Program-made: the position numbers and the translations under genes
Shown here: piece after piece, positions 15,117-24,315 of the stretch
Layout: each line of letters starts with the position of its first letter
Numbering within the stretch: position 1 is the first letter of the stretch
Notes under the pieces: generated by a model
What the model was told of the DNA's origin: nothing
Database searches by the model: none
Seen by the model: only the letters and a program-made list of their open reading frames with translations
Assembly: GCA_947510165.1 (NCBI GenBank)
Contig: CANNSB010000006.1
Span: 1-64,000, forward strand
Direction of reading: 5' to 3'
Length of the DNA: 64,000 nt
From: an uncultured Clostridia bacterium
GTDB lineage: Bacteria; Bacillota; Clostridia; Oscillospirales; Ruminococcaceae

Positions 15117-15572
15117 ATGCTAGAAGTTGGAGATATGATCCCAGATGTTTGCGGTTTAGACGAACAAGGTAAATCTATAAATTTAAGAGAGTTTATAGGC
15201 AAAAAAACAGTTATATATTTTTATCCAAAAGATAATACTCCAGGTTGCACAAAGCAGGCGTGTATATACACACAAAATAATAAATTTTTTTTAGAAAATA
15301 ATATTAATTTAATAGGAGTAAGTAAAGACAGTGTTAAGAAACATAATAATTTTAAAGATAAATATAACTTATTATTTAAATTGATATCTGATGAAAGTTT
15401 ATCTATAAATAAATCTTTTGATGTTTGGAAAGAGAAAAGTTTATATGGGAAAAAATATTTTGGAACAGATAGGACAACTTTTATATTTGATAAAGGTGGA
15501 GAATTATTAAAAGTTTTCTCAAAAGTTAAGCCGGATAAGGATTTTGAAAATATAAAAGATTATTTAGTCTAA
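15117..15572 (+). CDS. bcp: Thioredoxin-dependent peroxiredoxin (Bcp/PrxQ)
   Basis: 151 residues with the AhpC-TSA fold. The peroxidatic cysteine is Cys44 in NTPGCTKQAC, and the resolving Cys49 is five residues later, the atypical 2-Cys PrxQ arrangement. FGTDRTTFIFDK near residue 120 fits the family. It reduces peroxides with thioredoxin in the cytoplasm. In an anaerobe this and the Tpx at 52856-53347 would give two thiol peroxidases. Confidence 0.95.
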   Translation: MLEVGDMIPDVCGLDEQGKSINLREFIGKKTVIYFYPKDNTPGCTKQACIYTQNNKFFLENNINLIGVSKDSVKKHNNFKDKYNLLFKLISDESLSINKSFDVWKEKSLYGKKYFGTDRTTFIFDKGGELLKVFSKVKPDKDFENIKDYLV

Positions 15573-15600
15573 TTAATATGTTGCCAATAATAATTAGGTG

Positions 15601-15609
15601 TGATATAAT
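15601..15609 (+). promoter_or_regulatory. Extended -10 promoter of rplS
   Basis: TGATATAAT is a TGN-TATAAT extended -10 element. No good -35 box lies 17 bp upstream. It is 103 bp before the rplS ATG. Confidence 0.45.
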
Positions 15610-15615
15610 TAGTTG

Positions 15616-15711
15616 ATTTTATATACTTGTTTGAAATATCAAAATTTAGAGCAAAAATAGATATTCCTCTTGTTTATAAAGCAATGAATATTAATTATTT
15701 TGGAGGCTTTT
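15616..15711 (+). ncRNA. Candidate L19 leader (5' UTR of rplS)
   Basis: The roughly 95-nt untranslated region can pair GAAATATC (15633-15640) with GATATTCC (15660-15667) around a 19-nt loop. Firmicutes rplS genes often have such an autoregulatory leader. Assignment is by position and a simple fold only. Confidence 0.35.
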
Positions 15712-16056
15712 ATGGATTATTTAAAACTTATTAGTAATGATAGTTTGAAAAAAGAATTATCAGTATTCCATGTTGGAGATACTGTTAAAGTTCATGTAAA
15801 AATTGTAGAAGGTCAAAAATCAAGAGTTCAACTTTTTGAAGGAACAGTTATTGCTATAAAACATGGTGGAATACATCAAACTTTTACAGTTAGAAGACTT
15901 TCTCATGGCTGTGGAGTTGAAAGAGTATTTCCTATGCATTCTCCAACTGTTGAAAAAGTAGAGGTAGTTAGAGAAGGTAGAGTTAGAAGAGCTAAACTAT
16001 ACTATCTACGTGACAGAGTTGGAAAAGCTGCAAAAGTTAAGCAGAAGATTAGATAA
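15712..16056 (+). CDS. rplS: 50S ribosomal protein L19
   Basis: 114 residues, the normal length. The ATG at 15712 follows TGGAGGC; an ATG at 15700 would place this site inside the coding region. It includes [47 protein letters not shown] and [22 protein letters not shown]19 sits at the 30S-50S interface. Followed by a terminator and then lepB-rbgA-rnhB, a standard Firmicutes neighbourhood. Confidence 0.98.
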   Translation: MDYLKLISNDSLKKELSVFHVGDTVKVHVKIVEGQKSRVQLFEGTVIAIKHGGIHQTFTVRRLSHGCGVERVFPMHSPTVEKVEVVREGRVRRAKLYYLRDRVGKAAKVKQKIR

Positions 16057-16066
16057 TTAAACGTTT

Positions 16067-16096
16067 AAAAGAACTTTATTTTTAGAGTTCTTTTTT
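16067..16096 (+). terminator. Terminator after rplS
   Basis: AAAAGAACT pairs with the GAGTTCTTTT side (one G-T pair), followed by a T run. Confidence 0.75.
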
Positions 16097-16126
16097 GTTT
16101 TCATATAAAATTTAGGAGTGTGACTT

Positions 16127-16702
16127 ATGAGTGATATAACGAATAATTTAGAGCCAACAACGAGTGAGGTAAAAAAAACAGGTATAAAAAAAGAAATTTT
16201 CGAGTGGGTAGAAGCTATTATATTTTCTTTAGTTGTAGTTGTTTTAATTTTTACATTTGTATTTAGAGTTGTAGGAGTTGATGGAAGATCTATGGAGCCA
16301 ACTTTAAAAAATGAAGACAGAGTTTTAATATCACATCTTTTTTATAAGCCTAAAAAAGGAGATATAGTTGTTTTAAATGATCAGACAGAAGATAGAAAGC
16401 CAATAATAAAAAGGATTATAGGAACAGAAGGGGACACTATTGATATAAATTTTATAAACGGTAAAGTTATAGTTAATGGTATTCCGTTAGATGAACCATA
16501 TATAGATGAAAATACATTAACTCCGGGAGATGTAGAGTTTCCTGTAACTGTACCTGCAGGGCATATCTTTGTTATGGGAGATAATAGAAATAATTCTTTA
16601 GATAGTAGGCATTCTGAAATTGGCATGGCGGATATCAAAGACCTTTTAGGAAGAGCTTTTGTTAGGATATATCCTATAGAAAAAATAAGTTTTATTAAAT
16701 AG
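16127..16702 (+). CDS. lepB: Signal peptidase I
   Basis: 191 residues with one N-terminal membrane helix (about 31-50), so the catalytic domain is outside. The Ser-Lys dyad is visible: Ser55 in DGRSMEPTL and Lys95 in IIKRIIG. The box GDNRNNSLDSR near residue 150 completes the S26 family set. It cleaves signal peptides of Sec-exported proteins. ATG after AGGAG, 22 bp before rbgA, so probably co-transcribed with it. Confidence 0.97.
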   Translation: MSDITNNLEPTTSEVKKTGIKKEIFEWVEAIIFSLVVVVLIFTFVFRVVGVDGRSMEPTLKNEDRVLISHLFYKPKKGDIVVLNDQTEDRKPIIKRIIGTEGDTIDINFINGKVIVNGIPLDEPYIDENTLTPGDVEFPVTVPAGHIFVMGDNRNNSLDSRHSEIGMADIKDLLGRAFVRIYPIEKISFIK

Positions 16703-16724
16703 ATAAATATTAAAAGGATACATA

Positions 16725-17759
16725 ATGAATAAAAATAAGAAGAAAAAAAAAGGCAATTTATCAAAATCAAAAATAAATAAAAACACCCTATTTGAGAAAA
16801 AGAAAAAAACCGAAAAAATCAGAATAGATATAAAGAAAAAAAAGCTAGAAAAGAAAGCTAAATCTAAGATTATTAAACTAGAAAAAATGGAAAAAGAATT
16901 TGATCCGTATATGACAATACAATGGTTTCCAGGTCATATGGCAAAAACAAGACGACTTATATCAGAAAAACTAAAATTGATAGATTTGGTTGTGGAAGTT
17001 GTTGATGCTAGAATTCCTATTTCTAGCAGAAATCCTGAAATTGATAGATGGATTTTAGAAAAAGAAAGAATGATAATTTTAAACAAAGCGGATATGTCTG
17101 ATGATTTTTTTAATAAAAAATGGAGAGATTATTATGTATCTAAAGGGTTTCATGTAGTTATAACAGATTGTAAAATAGGTAAGGGAATACCGAATTTTAT
17201 ATCTGCTGTAGAAGATATATTTAGAGAAAAACTTTTAGAAAAATCTAAAAAAGGAATAACAGGATATAAAGTTTCTGTTATGATACTAGGAGTTCCAAAT
17301 GTTGGGAAATCTTCATTTATAAATAAAATATCTAATTCAAAAAGCACAAAAGTAGAAGATAGGCCAGGAGTTACAAGAGGGTTGCAATGGGTAGTTATAA
17401 ATAAAAATTTAGAAATGTTAGATATACCAGGGGTTTTGTGGCCAAAATTTGAAGATAAGTCTGTTGGAGAAAAACTTGCTTTTACAGGAGCTGTTAAAGA
17501 TCAAATTCTTGATATTGAAACTTTAGCGGTTAGATTTATAGATGTTTTAAAAGAAAGATATCAAGATAAAATTTCTATAAGATATCAACTTGGAGATATT
17601 TCTAAATTAGATGGATATGATATTTTATCTCTTATATGCAAAAAAAGAGGAATGCTTATAGCTGGTGGGCAGGTAGATACATTAAGAGGAGCTATAGCTC
17701 TTTTAGATGAATATAGAAGTGGAAAATTAGGTAATATAACTTTAGATTATTTAGATTAA
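16725..17759 (+). CDS. rbgA: Ribosome biogenesis GTPase RbgA with Lys-rich N-terminal extension
   Basis: 344 residues against about 280 for typical RbgA (YlqF). The usual N-terminus, MTIQWFPGHMAKTRR, begins at residue 63. The circularly permuted GTPase follows with NKADM (G4) before GVPNVGKS (G1) and DIPGV (G3), then the C-terminal ANTAR-like helical region. RbgA drives a late step of 50S assembly (L16 incorporation). Residues 1-62 are almost all Lys, Glu, Ile, Ser and Asn, with several runs of four or five lysines, and are probably disordered or coiled. AAAGGA precedes ATG 16725, so the extension should be translated; an internal start at Met63 has no comparable site. Confidence 0.95.
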   Translation: MNKNKKKKKGNLSKSKINKNTLFEKKKKTEKIRIDIKKKKLEKKAKSKIIKLEKMEKEFDPYMTIQWFPGHMAKTRRLISEKLKLIDLVVEVVDARIPISSRNPEIDRWILEKERMIILNKADMSDDFFNKKWRDYYVSKGFHVVITDCKIGKGIPNFISAVEDIFREKLLEKSKKGITGYKVSVMILGVPNVGKSSFINKISNSKSTKVEDRPGVTRGLQWVVINKNLEMLDIPGVLWPKFEDKSVGEKLAFTGAVKDQILDIETLAVRFIDVLKERYQDKISIRYQLGDISKLDGYDILSLICKKRGMLIAGGQVDTLRGAIALLDEYRSGKLGNITLDYLD

Positions 17760-17772
17760 AAGTTGGAGTTTT

Positions 17773-18744
17773 ATGGATTTATATGATTTTGATAAAAAAT
17801 ATTTTGTAGAAAATATATGTGGAGTAGATGAAGCGGGAAGAGGACCATTAGCAGGAGATGTTTTTGCAGCAGCGGTTGTTTTAGACAATAAGTTTCCTAT
17901 TATTGGAATAAATGATAGTAAAAAATTATCTGAAAAAAAGAGAAATATTTTATATGATGAAATAGTTGAAAAATCTATAGTATATAGTATATCTTCTGCA
18001 ACCATACAAGAAATTGAATCTTTAAATATTCTTAACGCAACTATGTTAGCTATGAAGAGAGCAATAGAACAGTTGAGAGATAAAATAAATATAAATATGA
18101 TTCTTGTTGATGGAAATAAATGCCCGATTCTTGATAATAATGATATTCATAGTAAATTTGTTATTAATGGGGATTGTTTGTCTGCATCTATTGCAGCTGC
18201 ATCTATTCTAGCAAAAGTTTCTAGGGATAGATATATGGTGGAAAAATCAAAAATGTATCCTGAATATTTTTTTGAAAAACATAAAGGATACGGAACAAAA
18301 TTACATTATAAAATGATTGATCAAAATGGATTGTGTGATATACATAGGAATAGTTTTTTGAAAAAATATTTTATTAAAAAATCAAATAAATCTGATGAAC
18401 AATCAAATAGAGGAGAATATATAGCCCAAAAATATCTTTTTAAAAAAGGATATAATATAATACGAACAAATTTTAGAGTTTATTATGGAGAAATAGATAT
18501 AATAGCTATAAAAGATGATATTATATATTTCATAGAGGTTAAACAGAGAAAAACGAACTCTTTATACAGACCATATGAAGCTGTTAATATCTCTAAAAAA
18601 GATAAAATAATTAAAACATCTTTATTATTTTTATCTGAAAATAAAGAATATGCTATAAAACAAAGTTGTTTTTCTATTATAGAAGTGTATATATCTAAGG
18701 ATGAAAAGATTAAAATTAATTATATTATAGATGCTTTTAACTGA
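17773..18744 (+). CDS. rnhB: Fusion protein: ribonuclease HII plus YraN (UPF0102) nuclease-like domain
   Basis: 323 residues in one uninterrupted frame. Residues 1-200 are RNase HII: GVDEAGRGPLAGD (catalytic Asp-Glu), NDSKKLSEKKR, LVDGNKCP and ASILAKVSRDRYM, with GYGTKLHY at the end. Residues 212-323 match YraN: SNRGEYIAQKYLFKKGY, then NFRVYYGEIDIIAIKDD and IYFIEVKQRK, the Asp/Glu-x-Lys restriction-like core. RNase HII removes misinserted ribonucleotides and RNA in RNA-DNA hybrids; the role of YraN is unclear. In most Firmicutes these are adjacent genes (rbgA-rnhB-yraN); here they are joined. Starts 14 bp after rbgA. Confidence 0.95.
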   Translation: MDLYDFDKKYFVENICGVDEAGRGPLAGDVFAAAVVLDNKFPIIGINDSKKLSEKKRNILYDEIVEKSIVYSISSATIQEIESLNILNATMLAMKRAIEQLRDKININMILVDGNKCPILDNNDIHSKFVINGDCLSASIAAASILAKVSRDRYMVEKSKMYPEYFFEKHKGYGTKLHYKMIDQNGLCDIHRNSFLKKYFIKKSNKSDEQSNRGEYIAQKYLFKKGYNIIRTNFRVYYGEIDIIAIKDDIIYFIEVKQRKTNSLYRPYEAVNISKKDKIIKTSLLFLSENKEYAIKQSCFSIIEVYISKDEKIKINYIIDAFN

Positions 18745-18773
18745 AATAATATTTATAAGAAAAGAGGATAATT

Positions 18774-19682
18774 ATGAATTTTTTTGATCTACATTGTGAT
18801 ACGGTTTCCACCTGTATAGATAAAAAACAGAGTATAAGAGATAATAATTTAGATATAGATTTGACTAGAGGAACAAATTTTGATGTCTGGGTTCAAACAT
18901 ATGCCTTTTGGATTTCATCTAGTTTTGAAGGACAGGAAGCCTTTGATAATTTTATTCTACAGAGAGACTTTTTTTATCAAGAGTTGGATAAAAATAAAGA
19001 TAAAATTGAGATATATTCAAAGGATAAAATTTTTAAAAAAGGTATATGCTATGCCATTCCATCTATAGAAGGTGGAAGCTGTATAGCTGGAGATATCAAA
19101 AATATGGATACCATAAAAAAAGCTGGTGTTAAAATGATTACACTATGCTGGAATGATGATAACGATATTGCTGGGGGAACTTATGGAAAAAATAGATTAA
19201 CAGATTTTGGAAAAGAAGTTATAAAATATATGGAAAAAGAAGATATATTAGTTGACGTGTCGCATCTTAATACTGAAAGTTTTTGGGATGTTTTAAATTT
19301 TGTAGAGAAACCTGTTATAGCCACGCATTCCAATTCTGATAAAATTTTTTCTCATAAACGAAATCTAAATGATGATCAAATAAAGAGCATAATACAGATG
19401 GGTGGAATAATAGGAGTTAATTTCTATAAAAATTTTATATCATATAAACAAGATTATAATTTTGATGATATTTGTTTTCATATAGATAATATGCTAGAAC
19501 TTGGTGGAGAAAATACAGTATGTATGGGTTCTGATTTTGATGGAGCAGATATGCCTAATTGTTTAAATAAAATAGAAAAAATAGAAATTTTCAATTCTTT
19601 TATAGAAGAAAAATTTGGAAAAGATATCGCTAAGAAAATATTTTTTTCTAATGCACAAAATTTTATGTTTAAAAATTTATAA
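18774..19682 (+). CDS. Membrane-dipeptidase family (M19) peptidase
   Basis: 302 residues of an amidohydrolase barrel. Zinc-binding motifs are FFDLHCDT at the N-terminus, AIPSIEGG (bridging Glu), DVSHLN, ATHSNS and GSDFDGAD near the C-terminus. M19 enzymes hydrolyse dipeptides, including D-containing ones. No signal peptide is seen, so this is probably a cytoplasmic dipeptidase. ATG follows GAGGA and starts 30 bp after the rnhB fusion. A hairpin follows the stop. Confidence 0.92.
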   Translation: MNFFDLHCDTVSTCIDKKQSIRDNNLDIDLTRGTNFDVWVQTYAFWISSSFEGQEAFDNFILQRDFFYQELDKNKDKIEIYSKDKIFKKGICYAIPSIEGGSCIAGDIKNMDTIKKAGVKMITLCWNDDNDIAGGTYGKNRLTDFGKEVIKYMEKEDILVDVSHLNTESFWDVLNFVEKPVIATHSNSDKIFSHKRNLNDDQIKSIIQMGGIIGVNFYKNFISYKQDYNFDDICFHIDNMLELGGENTVCMGSDFDGADMPNCLNKIEKIEIFNSFIEEKFGKDIAKKIFFSNAQNFMFKNL

Positions 19683-19708
19683 CAGCAGAAATAGATCTGC
19701 TGCTATAA
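19677..19708. terminator. Probable bidirectional terminator
   Basis: Thirteen-base arms (19677-19689 and 19696-19708) with one mismatch and a 6-nt loop, between the convergent dipeptidase and DUF1540 genes. The downstream T tract is interrupted. Confidence 0.55.
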
Positions 19709-19714
19709 TATATT

Positions 19715-19873
19715 TTAATTTTGTTTAAAACTTTGACACTTTGTATCTCCTGTTGTTACTGCAAACTGTGGGCCAACTTTTATATTTTTAGCAGTGCATG
19801 TACATCCATTTTTATTATGGACACAGTTTGTAACATTACAGTTTACAGATGGGTTATTGTTATCAATTATCAT
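19715..19873 (-). CDS. Small DUF1540-like cysteine protein
   Basis: A 52-residue ORF starting MIIDNNNPSVNCNVTNCVHN with a GAAAGGA site upstream. Five of its six cysteines form the spacing C-x4-C-x6-C-x-C ... C, with the last near the C-terminus (TKCQSF), as in DUF1540 domains common in Clostridia and probably metal-binding. Function is unknown; several such genes are expressed in sporulation in other species. It runs convergent to the dipeptidase gene and divergent from the phosphoesterase. Confidence 0.75.
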   Translation of the reverse strand: MIIDNNNPSVNCNVTNCVHNKNGCTCTAKNIKVGPQFAVTTGDTKCQSFKQN

Positions 19874-19966
19874 TATTAAAATCCTTTCAAATTGTAGTGT
19901 TAATAGTTTGATAAAATAAAATGATAATATACATATAAATATTAAAATAAAGAAAGGTGTTAAAAA

Positions 19967-20653
19967 TTGAGCTTATATTGTATAGGTGACCTTCACTTAT
20001 CACTTGGGTCTAATAAGCCGATGGATATATTTTCAGGTTGGGAAAATTATATTGATAAAATAAAAACAAATTTTTTAAAAATTATTAAACCAGATGACAC
20101 GGTAGTTATACCTGGTGATATATCTTGGGCGATAAATTTTAAAGAGTTATATGAAGATTTTAAATTTTTAGAATCTATGCCAGGAAAAAAAATACTTTTA
20201 AAAGGAAACCATGACTATTGGTTTAATACAAAAAAAAAGATGGACTGTTTTATACTAGAAAATGGCTTTTCTAGTATAAGTATATTGCATAATGATAGTA
20301 AAGATTATGGAGATTATTTTATAGCGGGAACAAGAGGATGGGTTAATGAGAATAAAGAAAATGTAGATAAAAAAGTTTTATTAAGAGAAGCTGGAAGGCT
20401 AGAGATATCTATAACCCATGGAATGAAAAAAGGCAAAAAACCTATAGTTTTTCTACATTATCCTCCATTGTATAAAAATAGTTATAATAAAGAAATATTG
20501 TCTGTTTTAAATAAATATAAAATTGATAAAGTTTATTATGGACATATACATGGAGAATTTATAAAATATGCAAAAACAGGTATCCATGATGGAATAGAGT
20601 ATAATTTAGTTTCTAGTGATTTTTTGAATTTTAAACCTCATAAAATAATGTAA
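19967..20653 (+). CDS. Metallophosphoesterase
   Basis: 228 residues with a TTG start seven bases after GAAAGGTG. The calcineurin-like metal site is complete: GDLHLS at residue 7, PGDISWA near 45, GNHDYW near 76, FLHYPP near 163 and YGHIHGE near 187. Substrate is not evident; relatives hydrolyse nucleotides or phosphodiesters in the cytoplasm. Monocistronic, with the tig promoter downstream. Confidence 0.88.
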   Translation: MSLYCIGDLHLSLGSNKPMDIFSGWENYIDKIKTNFLKIIKPDDTVVIPGDISWAINFKELYEDFKFLESMPGKKILLKGNHDYWFNTKKKMDCFILENGFSSISILHNDSKDYGDYFIAGTRGWVNENKENVDKKVLLREAGRLEISITHGMKKGKKPIVFLHYPPLYKNSYNKEILSVLNKYKIDKVYYGHIHGEFIKYAKTGIHDGIEYNLVSSDFLNFKPHKIM

Positions 20654-20683
20654 GTATATTTAAAATAAATTTATTTAAAAAGT

Positions 20684-20712
20684 TTTAAAAATATGTTACA
20701 CTATGTTATAAT
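20684..20712 (+). promoter_or_regulatory. tig-clpP-clpX promoter
   Basis: TTTAAA (20684-20689), 17 bp, TATAAT (20707-20712) with an extended -10 TG at 20704-20705. It lies 60 bp before the tig ATG. Confidence 0.5.
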
Positions 20713-20771
20713 ATATTACGTTTATAAATAATAAGGCTACTTTAATTAGCTTAAATTTCAGGAGGATAATA

Positions 20772-22244
20772 ATGAGTTTAACATCTGTAAAAAATATAGA
20801 TAAAAATAAGTATGAGTTAGAGGTAAAGATTGACAAAGAGGTTTTTGAAAAATCTATAAATAATGAATATAAAAGAAGTGTTAAAGATATTTCTATATCT
20901 GGTTTTAGAAAAGGAAAAGCTCCAAGGAAAATGGTTGAAAAGATGTATGGTTCGAAAGTTTTTTTTGAAGGGGCTATAAATGAATGTTATCCTACAGCTG
21001 TTAATGATGCGGTGGATGAGTCTAAATTAGATTTAGTTGCACGTCCTGATGTTGAAATTGTTTCTGCTGAAATAGACGAAGGAGTAGTTCTTAAAATAAC
21101 TTGTTACACTAAACCTGAAATAGAAGTTACAAAATATAAAGGATTAGAAGTTGATAAAAATATTTTATCTATTTCTGATGATGATATCGACAAAGAAATA
21201 CAAAAAAAAATAGAACAACATGCTAGAATAACAACCGTTGAAGGTAGAGCAGCAGAAAAAGGCGATGACGCTATAATAAATTTTGAAGGATTTTTAGAAG
21301 GGGTTCCATTTGATGGAGGAAAAGGTGAAAATCATACGCTATCTTTAGGTACAGGCCAGTTTATTCCTGGATTTGAAGAAAAAATAGTTGGTCATAATGT
21401 GGGAGAAGAGTTTGATATAGATATAACTTTTCCAGACGATTATCATTCAGAAGATTTAAAAGGGCAATCTGTTATATTTAAAATAAAATTATTAGAATTA
21501 AAATCTAAAGAATATCCATTAATCGATGATGAATTTGCTAAAGATATCAGTGAATTTGATAGTTTAATAGATTTTAGAGCAGATATAAAGAGAGATTTAG
21601 AAGAAAAGGCAACTAAATCTGCAGAAGATGCGGTTGAAAGTAAACTAGTAGATATATTGATAGATCATATTGATGGAGATATACCAGATGTTATGTTTGA
21701 ACAAAAAATAGATGAAGAGGTTGCTAATTTTGAACAAAAATTAAAATCTCAAGGGATGGCATTAGACTTATATCTCCAATATACGGGTTCTGATAAAGAA
21801 TCATTTAGAGAAACATTTAGAGAAAATTCAGAAAAACAAGTTAAAGTTAGAGTGGCATTAGAGAAGATTGTTAAACTTGAAGATATACAAGTTTCTTCAG
21901 AAGAAATAGAGGATCAATATAATAAATTTTCTGAAATGTATAAAATGGAAATTGAAAAGATTAAACAACACATACCACAAGATGGAGTTAAACTTGATTT
22001 AGCGGTATCTAAGGCGATAGATATAGTTAAAAATGAAGCAATCATTACAGAGATAGAAGCAGGGGATGTAGATAATCAGGTTGTAAAAAAATCTACAAAA
22101 AAAACAGCAACAAAAAAGAAGACAGTAGATAAAAGTGATTCTACAGTAGAGATAGAAAAGAAAAAATCAACCGCTAAAAAGACACCTGTAAAAAAATCGC
22201 CAGCAAAAAAATCACCAGTAAAGAAAAAAGAAGTAGAGGGATAA
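20772..22244 (+). CDS. tig: Trigger factor with Lys-rich C-terminal tail
   Basis: 490 residues; the family is usually about 430. The ribosome-binding N-domain (1-about 145) contains SGFRKGKAPRKMVEK, the L23-docking signature. The FKBP-type prolyl isomerase (about 155-245) has FEGFLEGVPFDGG and FIPGFEEKIVG. The helical C-terminal chaperone arms run to about residue 430. The tail (437-490) is an added segment built from repeated KKxP units (TPVKKSPAKKSPVKKK), resembling histone H1-like or AlaLysPro-rich tails. ATG after GGAGGA. Heads the tig-clpP-clpX operon, coupling folding and proteolysis. Confidence 0.96.
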   Translation: MSLTSVKNIDKNKYELEVKIDKEVFEKSINNEYKRSVKDISISGFRKGKAPRKMVEKMYGSKVFFEGAINECYPTAVNDAVDESKLDLVARPDVEIVSAEIDEGVVLKITCYTKPEIEVTKYKGLEVDKNILSISDDDIDKEIQKKIEQHARITTVEGRAAEKGDDAIINFEGFLEGVPFDGGKGENHTLSLGTGQFIPGFEEKIVGHNVGEEFDIDITFPDDYHSEDLKGQSVIFKIKLLELKSKEYPLIDDEFAKDISEFDSLIDFRADIKRDLEEKATKSAEDAVESKLVDILIDHIDGDIPDVMFEQKIDEEVANFEQKLKSQGMALDLYLQYTGSDKESFRETFRENSEKQVKVRVALEKIVKLEDIQVSSEEIEDQYNKFSEMYKMEIEKIKQHIPQDGVKLDLAVSKAIDIVKNEAIITEIEAGDVDNQVVKKSTKKTATKKKTVDKSDSTVEIEKKKSTAKKTPVKKSPAKKSPVKKKEVEG

Positions 22245-22280
22245 AATAGTTTTTAAAATATATTTATAGGGGGTTTTTAT

Positions 22281-22862
22281 ATGAGTTTAGTGCCAATGGT
22301 TGTAGAACAAACAAGCAGAGGAGAAAGGTCATATGATATTTTTTCTAGGCTTTTAAATGATAGAATAATTATGTTATCAGATCAAGTGAATGATGTAACG
22401 GCAAGTCTTGTTGTAGCACAACTTTTATATTTAGAGGGAAAAGATCCAGATAAAGATATACATTTATATATAAATAGTCCAGGAGGATCTATAACATCAG
22501 GAATGGCTATTTATGATACTATGAATTATATAAAATCAGATGTATCAACTATTTGTGTGGGAATGGCGGCATCAATGGGGGCATTTTTATTATCATCAGG
22601 TGCTAAAGGAAAAAGATTGGCTCTTCCAAATAGCGAAGTTATGATTCACCAACCTTTAGGTGGTGCACAGGGGCAAGCGACGGATATACAGATTCAAGCA
22701 AATAGAATAATTAGAATGAAGAAAAAACTTAATGAACTATTATCCTATAATACAGGTCAATCTATTGATATTATAGAAAAAGATACAGAAAGAGATAATT
22801 TTATGTCTGCCCAAGAATCATTAGAATATGGTTTAATTGATAAAGTTATAGAAAAGAAATAG
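22281..22862 (+). CDS. clpP: ATP-dependent Clp protease proteolytic subunit
   Basis: 193 residues, the normal length. The catalytic triad is Ser98 in GMAASMGA, His123 in MIHQPLGG and Asp172 in ERDNFM. The N-terminal [18 protein letters not shown] is the processed region. It forms the two-ring protease chamber that works with ClpX. ATG follows GGGGG; the gene starts 36 bp after tig. Confidence 0.99.
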   Translation: MSLVPMVVEQTSRGERSYDIFSRLLNDRIIMLSDQVNDVTASLVVAQLLYLEGKDPDKDIHLYINSPGGSITSGMAIYDTMNYIKSDVSTICVGMAASMGAFLLSSGAKGKRLALPNSEVMIHQPLGGAQGQATDIQIQANRIIRMKKKLNELLSYNTGQSIDIIEKDTERDNFMSAQESLEYGLIDKVIEKK

Positions 22863-22890
22863 TTTATTTTTATAAATTCGGAGGATAGTT

Positions 22891-24198
22891 ATGACCAATA
22901 AGGGCGATGATAAGAGAACTACTAGGTGTAGTTTTTGTAACAAAGGCGAACATCAAGTTGATAGGCTTTTATACGGAAATATTGCTTCTATATGTGACGA
23001 CTGTATTATATTATGCCATCAAATGTTGATGGACGAAGGTGTCTTAGATATTGATTCTAAAACTGTAAAGACAGTAAAAGATGTATCTTCTGAAGAGTTT
23101 TCAGTTCCTAAACCCATAGAGATAAAAAATATTTTAGATGAATATGTAATAGGACAAGATGATGCAAAGGTTGCTTTGGCTGTATCTGTTTATAATCATT
23201 ATAAAAGAATAAATAAGCCTATAACAGAAGAGATAGAGCTACAAAAAAGCAATGTTCTTTTATTAGGATCAACAGGAGTAGGAAAGACATTGTTAGCACA
23301 AACATTGGCAAAAATTCTTAATGTTCCATTTGCTATCGCTGATGCTACAACTCTTACAGAGGCTGGATATGTTGGTGAAGATGTAGAAAATGTTCTTTTA
23401 AAATTAATACAATCTGCAAATTTTGATATAGAACATGCAGAACGAGGAATTATATATATAGATGAAATAGATAAAATTGGTAGAAAGTCTGAAAGCACAT
23501 CTATTACAAGAGATGTTAGTGGGGAAGGTGTTCAGCAAGCCTTGCTAAAGATTATTGAAGGTACGGTTTCTAACGTTCCTCCACAAGGGGGAAGAAAACA
23601 TCCACAACAAGAGTTTATACAGATAAATACGAAAAACATTTTATTTATCTGTGGAGGAGCTTTTGATGGGATTGAAAAAATTATTCAAAAAAGATTAGGA
23701 AAAGGCTCTATAGGATTTGGTGCAGAGGTTAATAAAAAGTTAGAAAAATCCAAAGATAATGTAGTTGGATCTGTAGAATCTTCTGATCTAGTTAAATTTG
23801 GAATTATTCCTGAATTGGTAGGAAGAATTCCTTTAATAGTTGCTTTAGAAACACTTAATAGAGATAGCTTGCTAAAGATATTAACTATTCCAAAGAATGC
23901 ACTTATAAGTCAGTATAAATATTTGTTTTCTATAGATGATGTGGAACTTGTTATAGAAGAAGAGGCTTTATGTGCTATTGCAGATAAAGCTATCGAACAA
24001 AAAACAGGAGCTAGAGGACTTAGAGGTATTATGGAAAATATTTTATTAAAATCTATGTTTGAAGTTCCGTCTGATAAATCTATACAAAAAGTTATAATTG
24101 ATAAAGAGTGTGTAACTGATAATGGATCTGCAAAAATTGTTACTAGTAATATAAAAAAGTTGGCAAAAGAATTAGAAGAACAATTAAAGACTAGCTAA
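22891..24198 (+). CDS. clpX: ATP-dependent Clp protease ATP-binding subunit ClpX
   Basis: 435 residues. The N-terminal zinc domain shows CSFC and CDDC (about residues 13-40). The AAA+ module has Walker A GSTGVGKT near 130, Walker [11 protein letters not shown] near 190, and the ClpP-binding loop [13 protein letters not shown] near 270. Sensor 2 is GARGLRGI. ClpX unfolds tagged proteins and feeds them to ClpP. It follows clpP by 28 bp and ends at a strong terminator. Confidence 0.99.
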   Translation: MTNKGDDKRTTRCSFCNKGEHQVDRLLYGNIASICDDCIILCHQMLMDEGVLDIDSKTVKTVKDVSSEEFSVPKPIEIKNILDEYVIGQDDAKVALAVSVYNHYKRINKPITEEIELQKSNVLLLGSTGVGKTLLAQTLAKILNVPFAIADATTLTEAGYVGEDVENVLLKLIQSANFDIEHAERGIIYIDEIDKIGRKSESTSITRDVSGEGVQQALLKIIEGTVSNVPPQGGRKHPQQEFIQINTKNILFICGGAFDGIEKIIQKRLGKGSIGFGAEVNKKLEKSKDNVVGSVESSDLVKFGIIPELVGRIPLIVALETLNRDSLLKILTIPKNALISQYKYLFSIDDVELVIEEEALCAIADKAIEQKTGARGLRGIMENILLKSMFEVPSDKSIQKVIIDKECVTDNGSAKIVTSNIKKLAKELEEQLKTS

Positions 24199-24243
24199 AA
24201 TAAATAAAACTGTAGACTATATAGTCTGCAGTTTTATTTATTT
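24198..24243 (+). terminator. Terminator after clpX
   Basis: A stem of over 20 bp centred at 24220/24221, with AAATAAAACTG and CAGTTTTATTT arms, starts at the clpX stop codon. Confidence 0.85.
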
Positions 24244-24270
24244 GCAAAATCAACTTAAATTATATATAAT
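24242..24270 (+). promoter_or_regulatory. lon operon promoter
   Basis: TTGCAA (24242-24247), 17 bp, TATAAT (24265-24270), immediately after the clpX terminator and 46 bp before the lon ATG. Confidence 0.55.
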
Positions 24271-24315
24271 TAAATAAATTGAAATCAAAAGTTATTTTTC
24301 ATGAGGAGAATTTTT

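Noticed and set aside
24301-24315. Earlier ATG for lon
   Set aside because: AGGAGA used for ATG 24316 lies within these codons.
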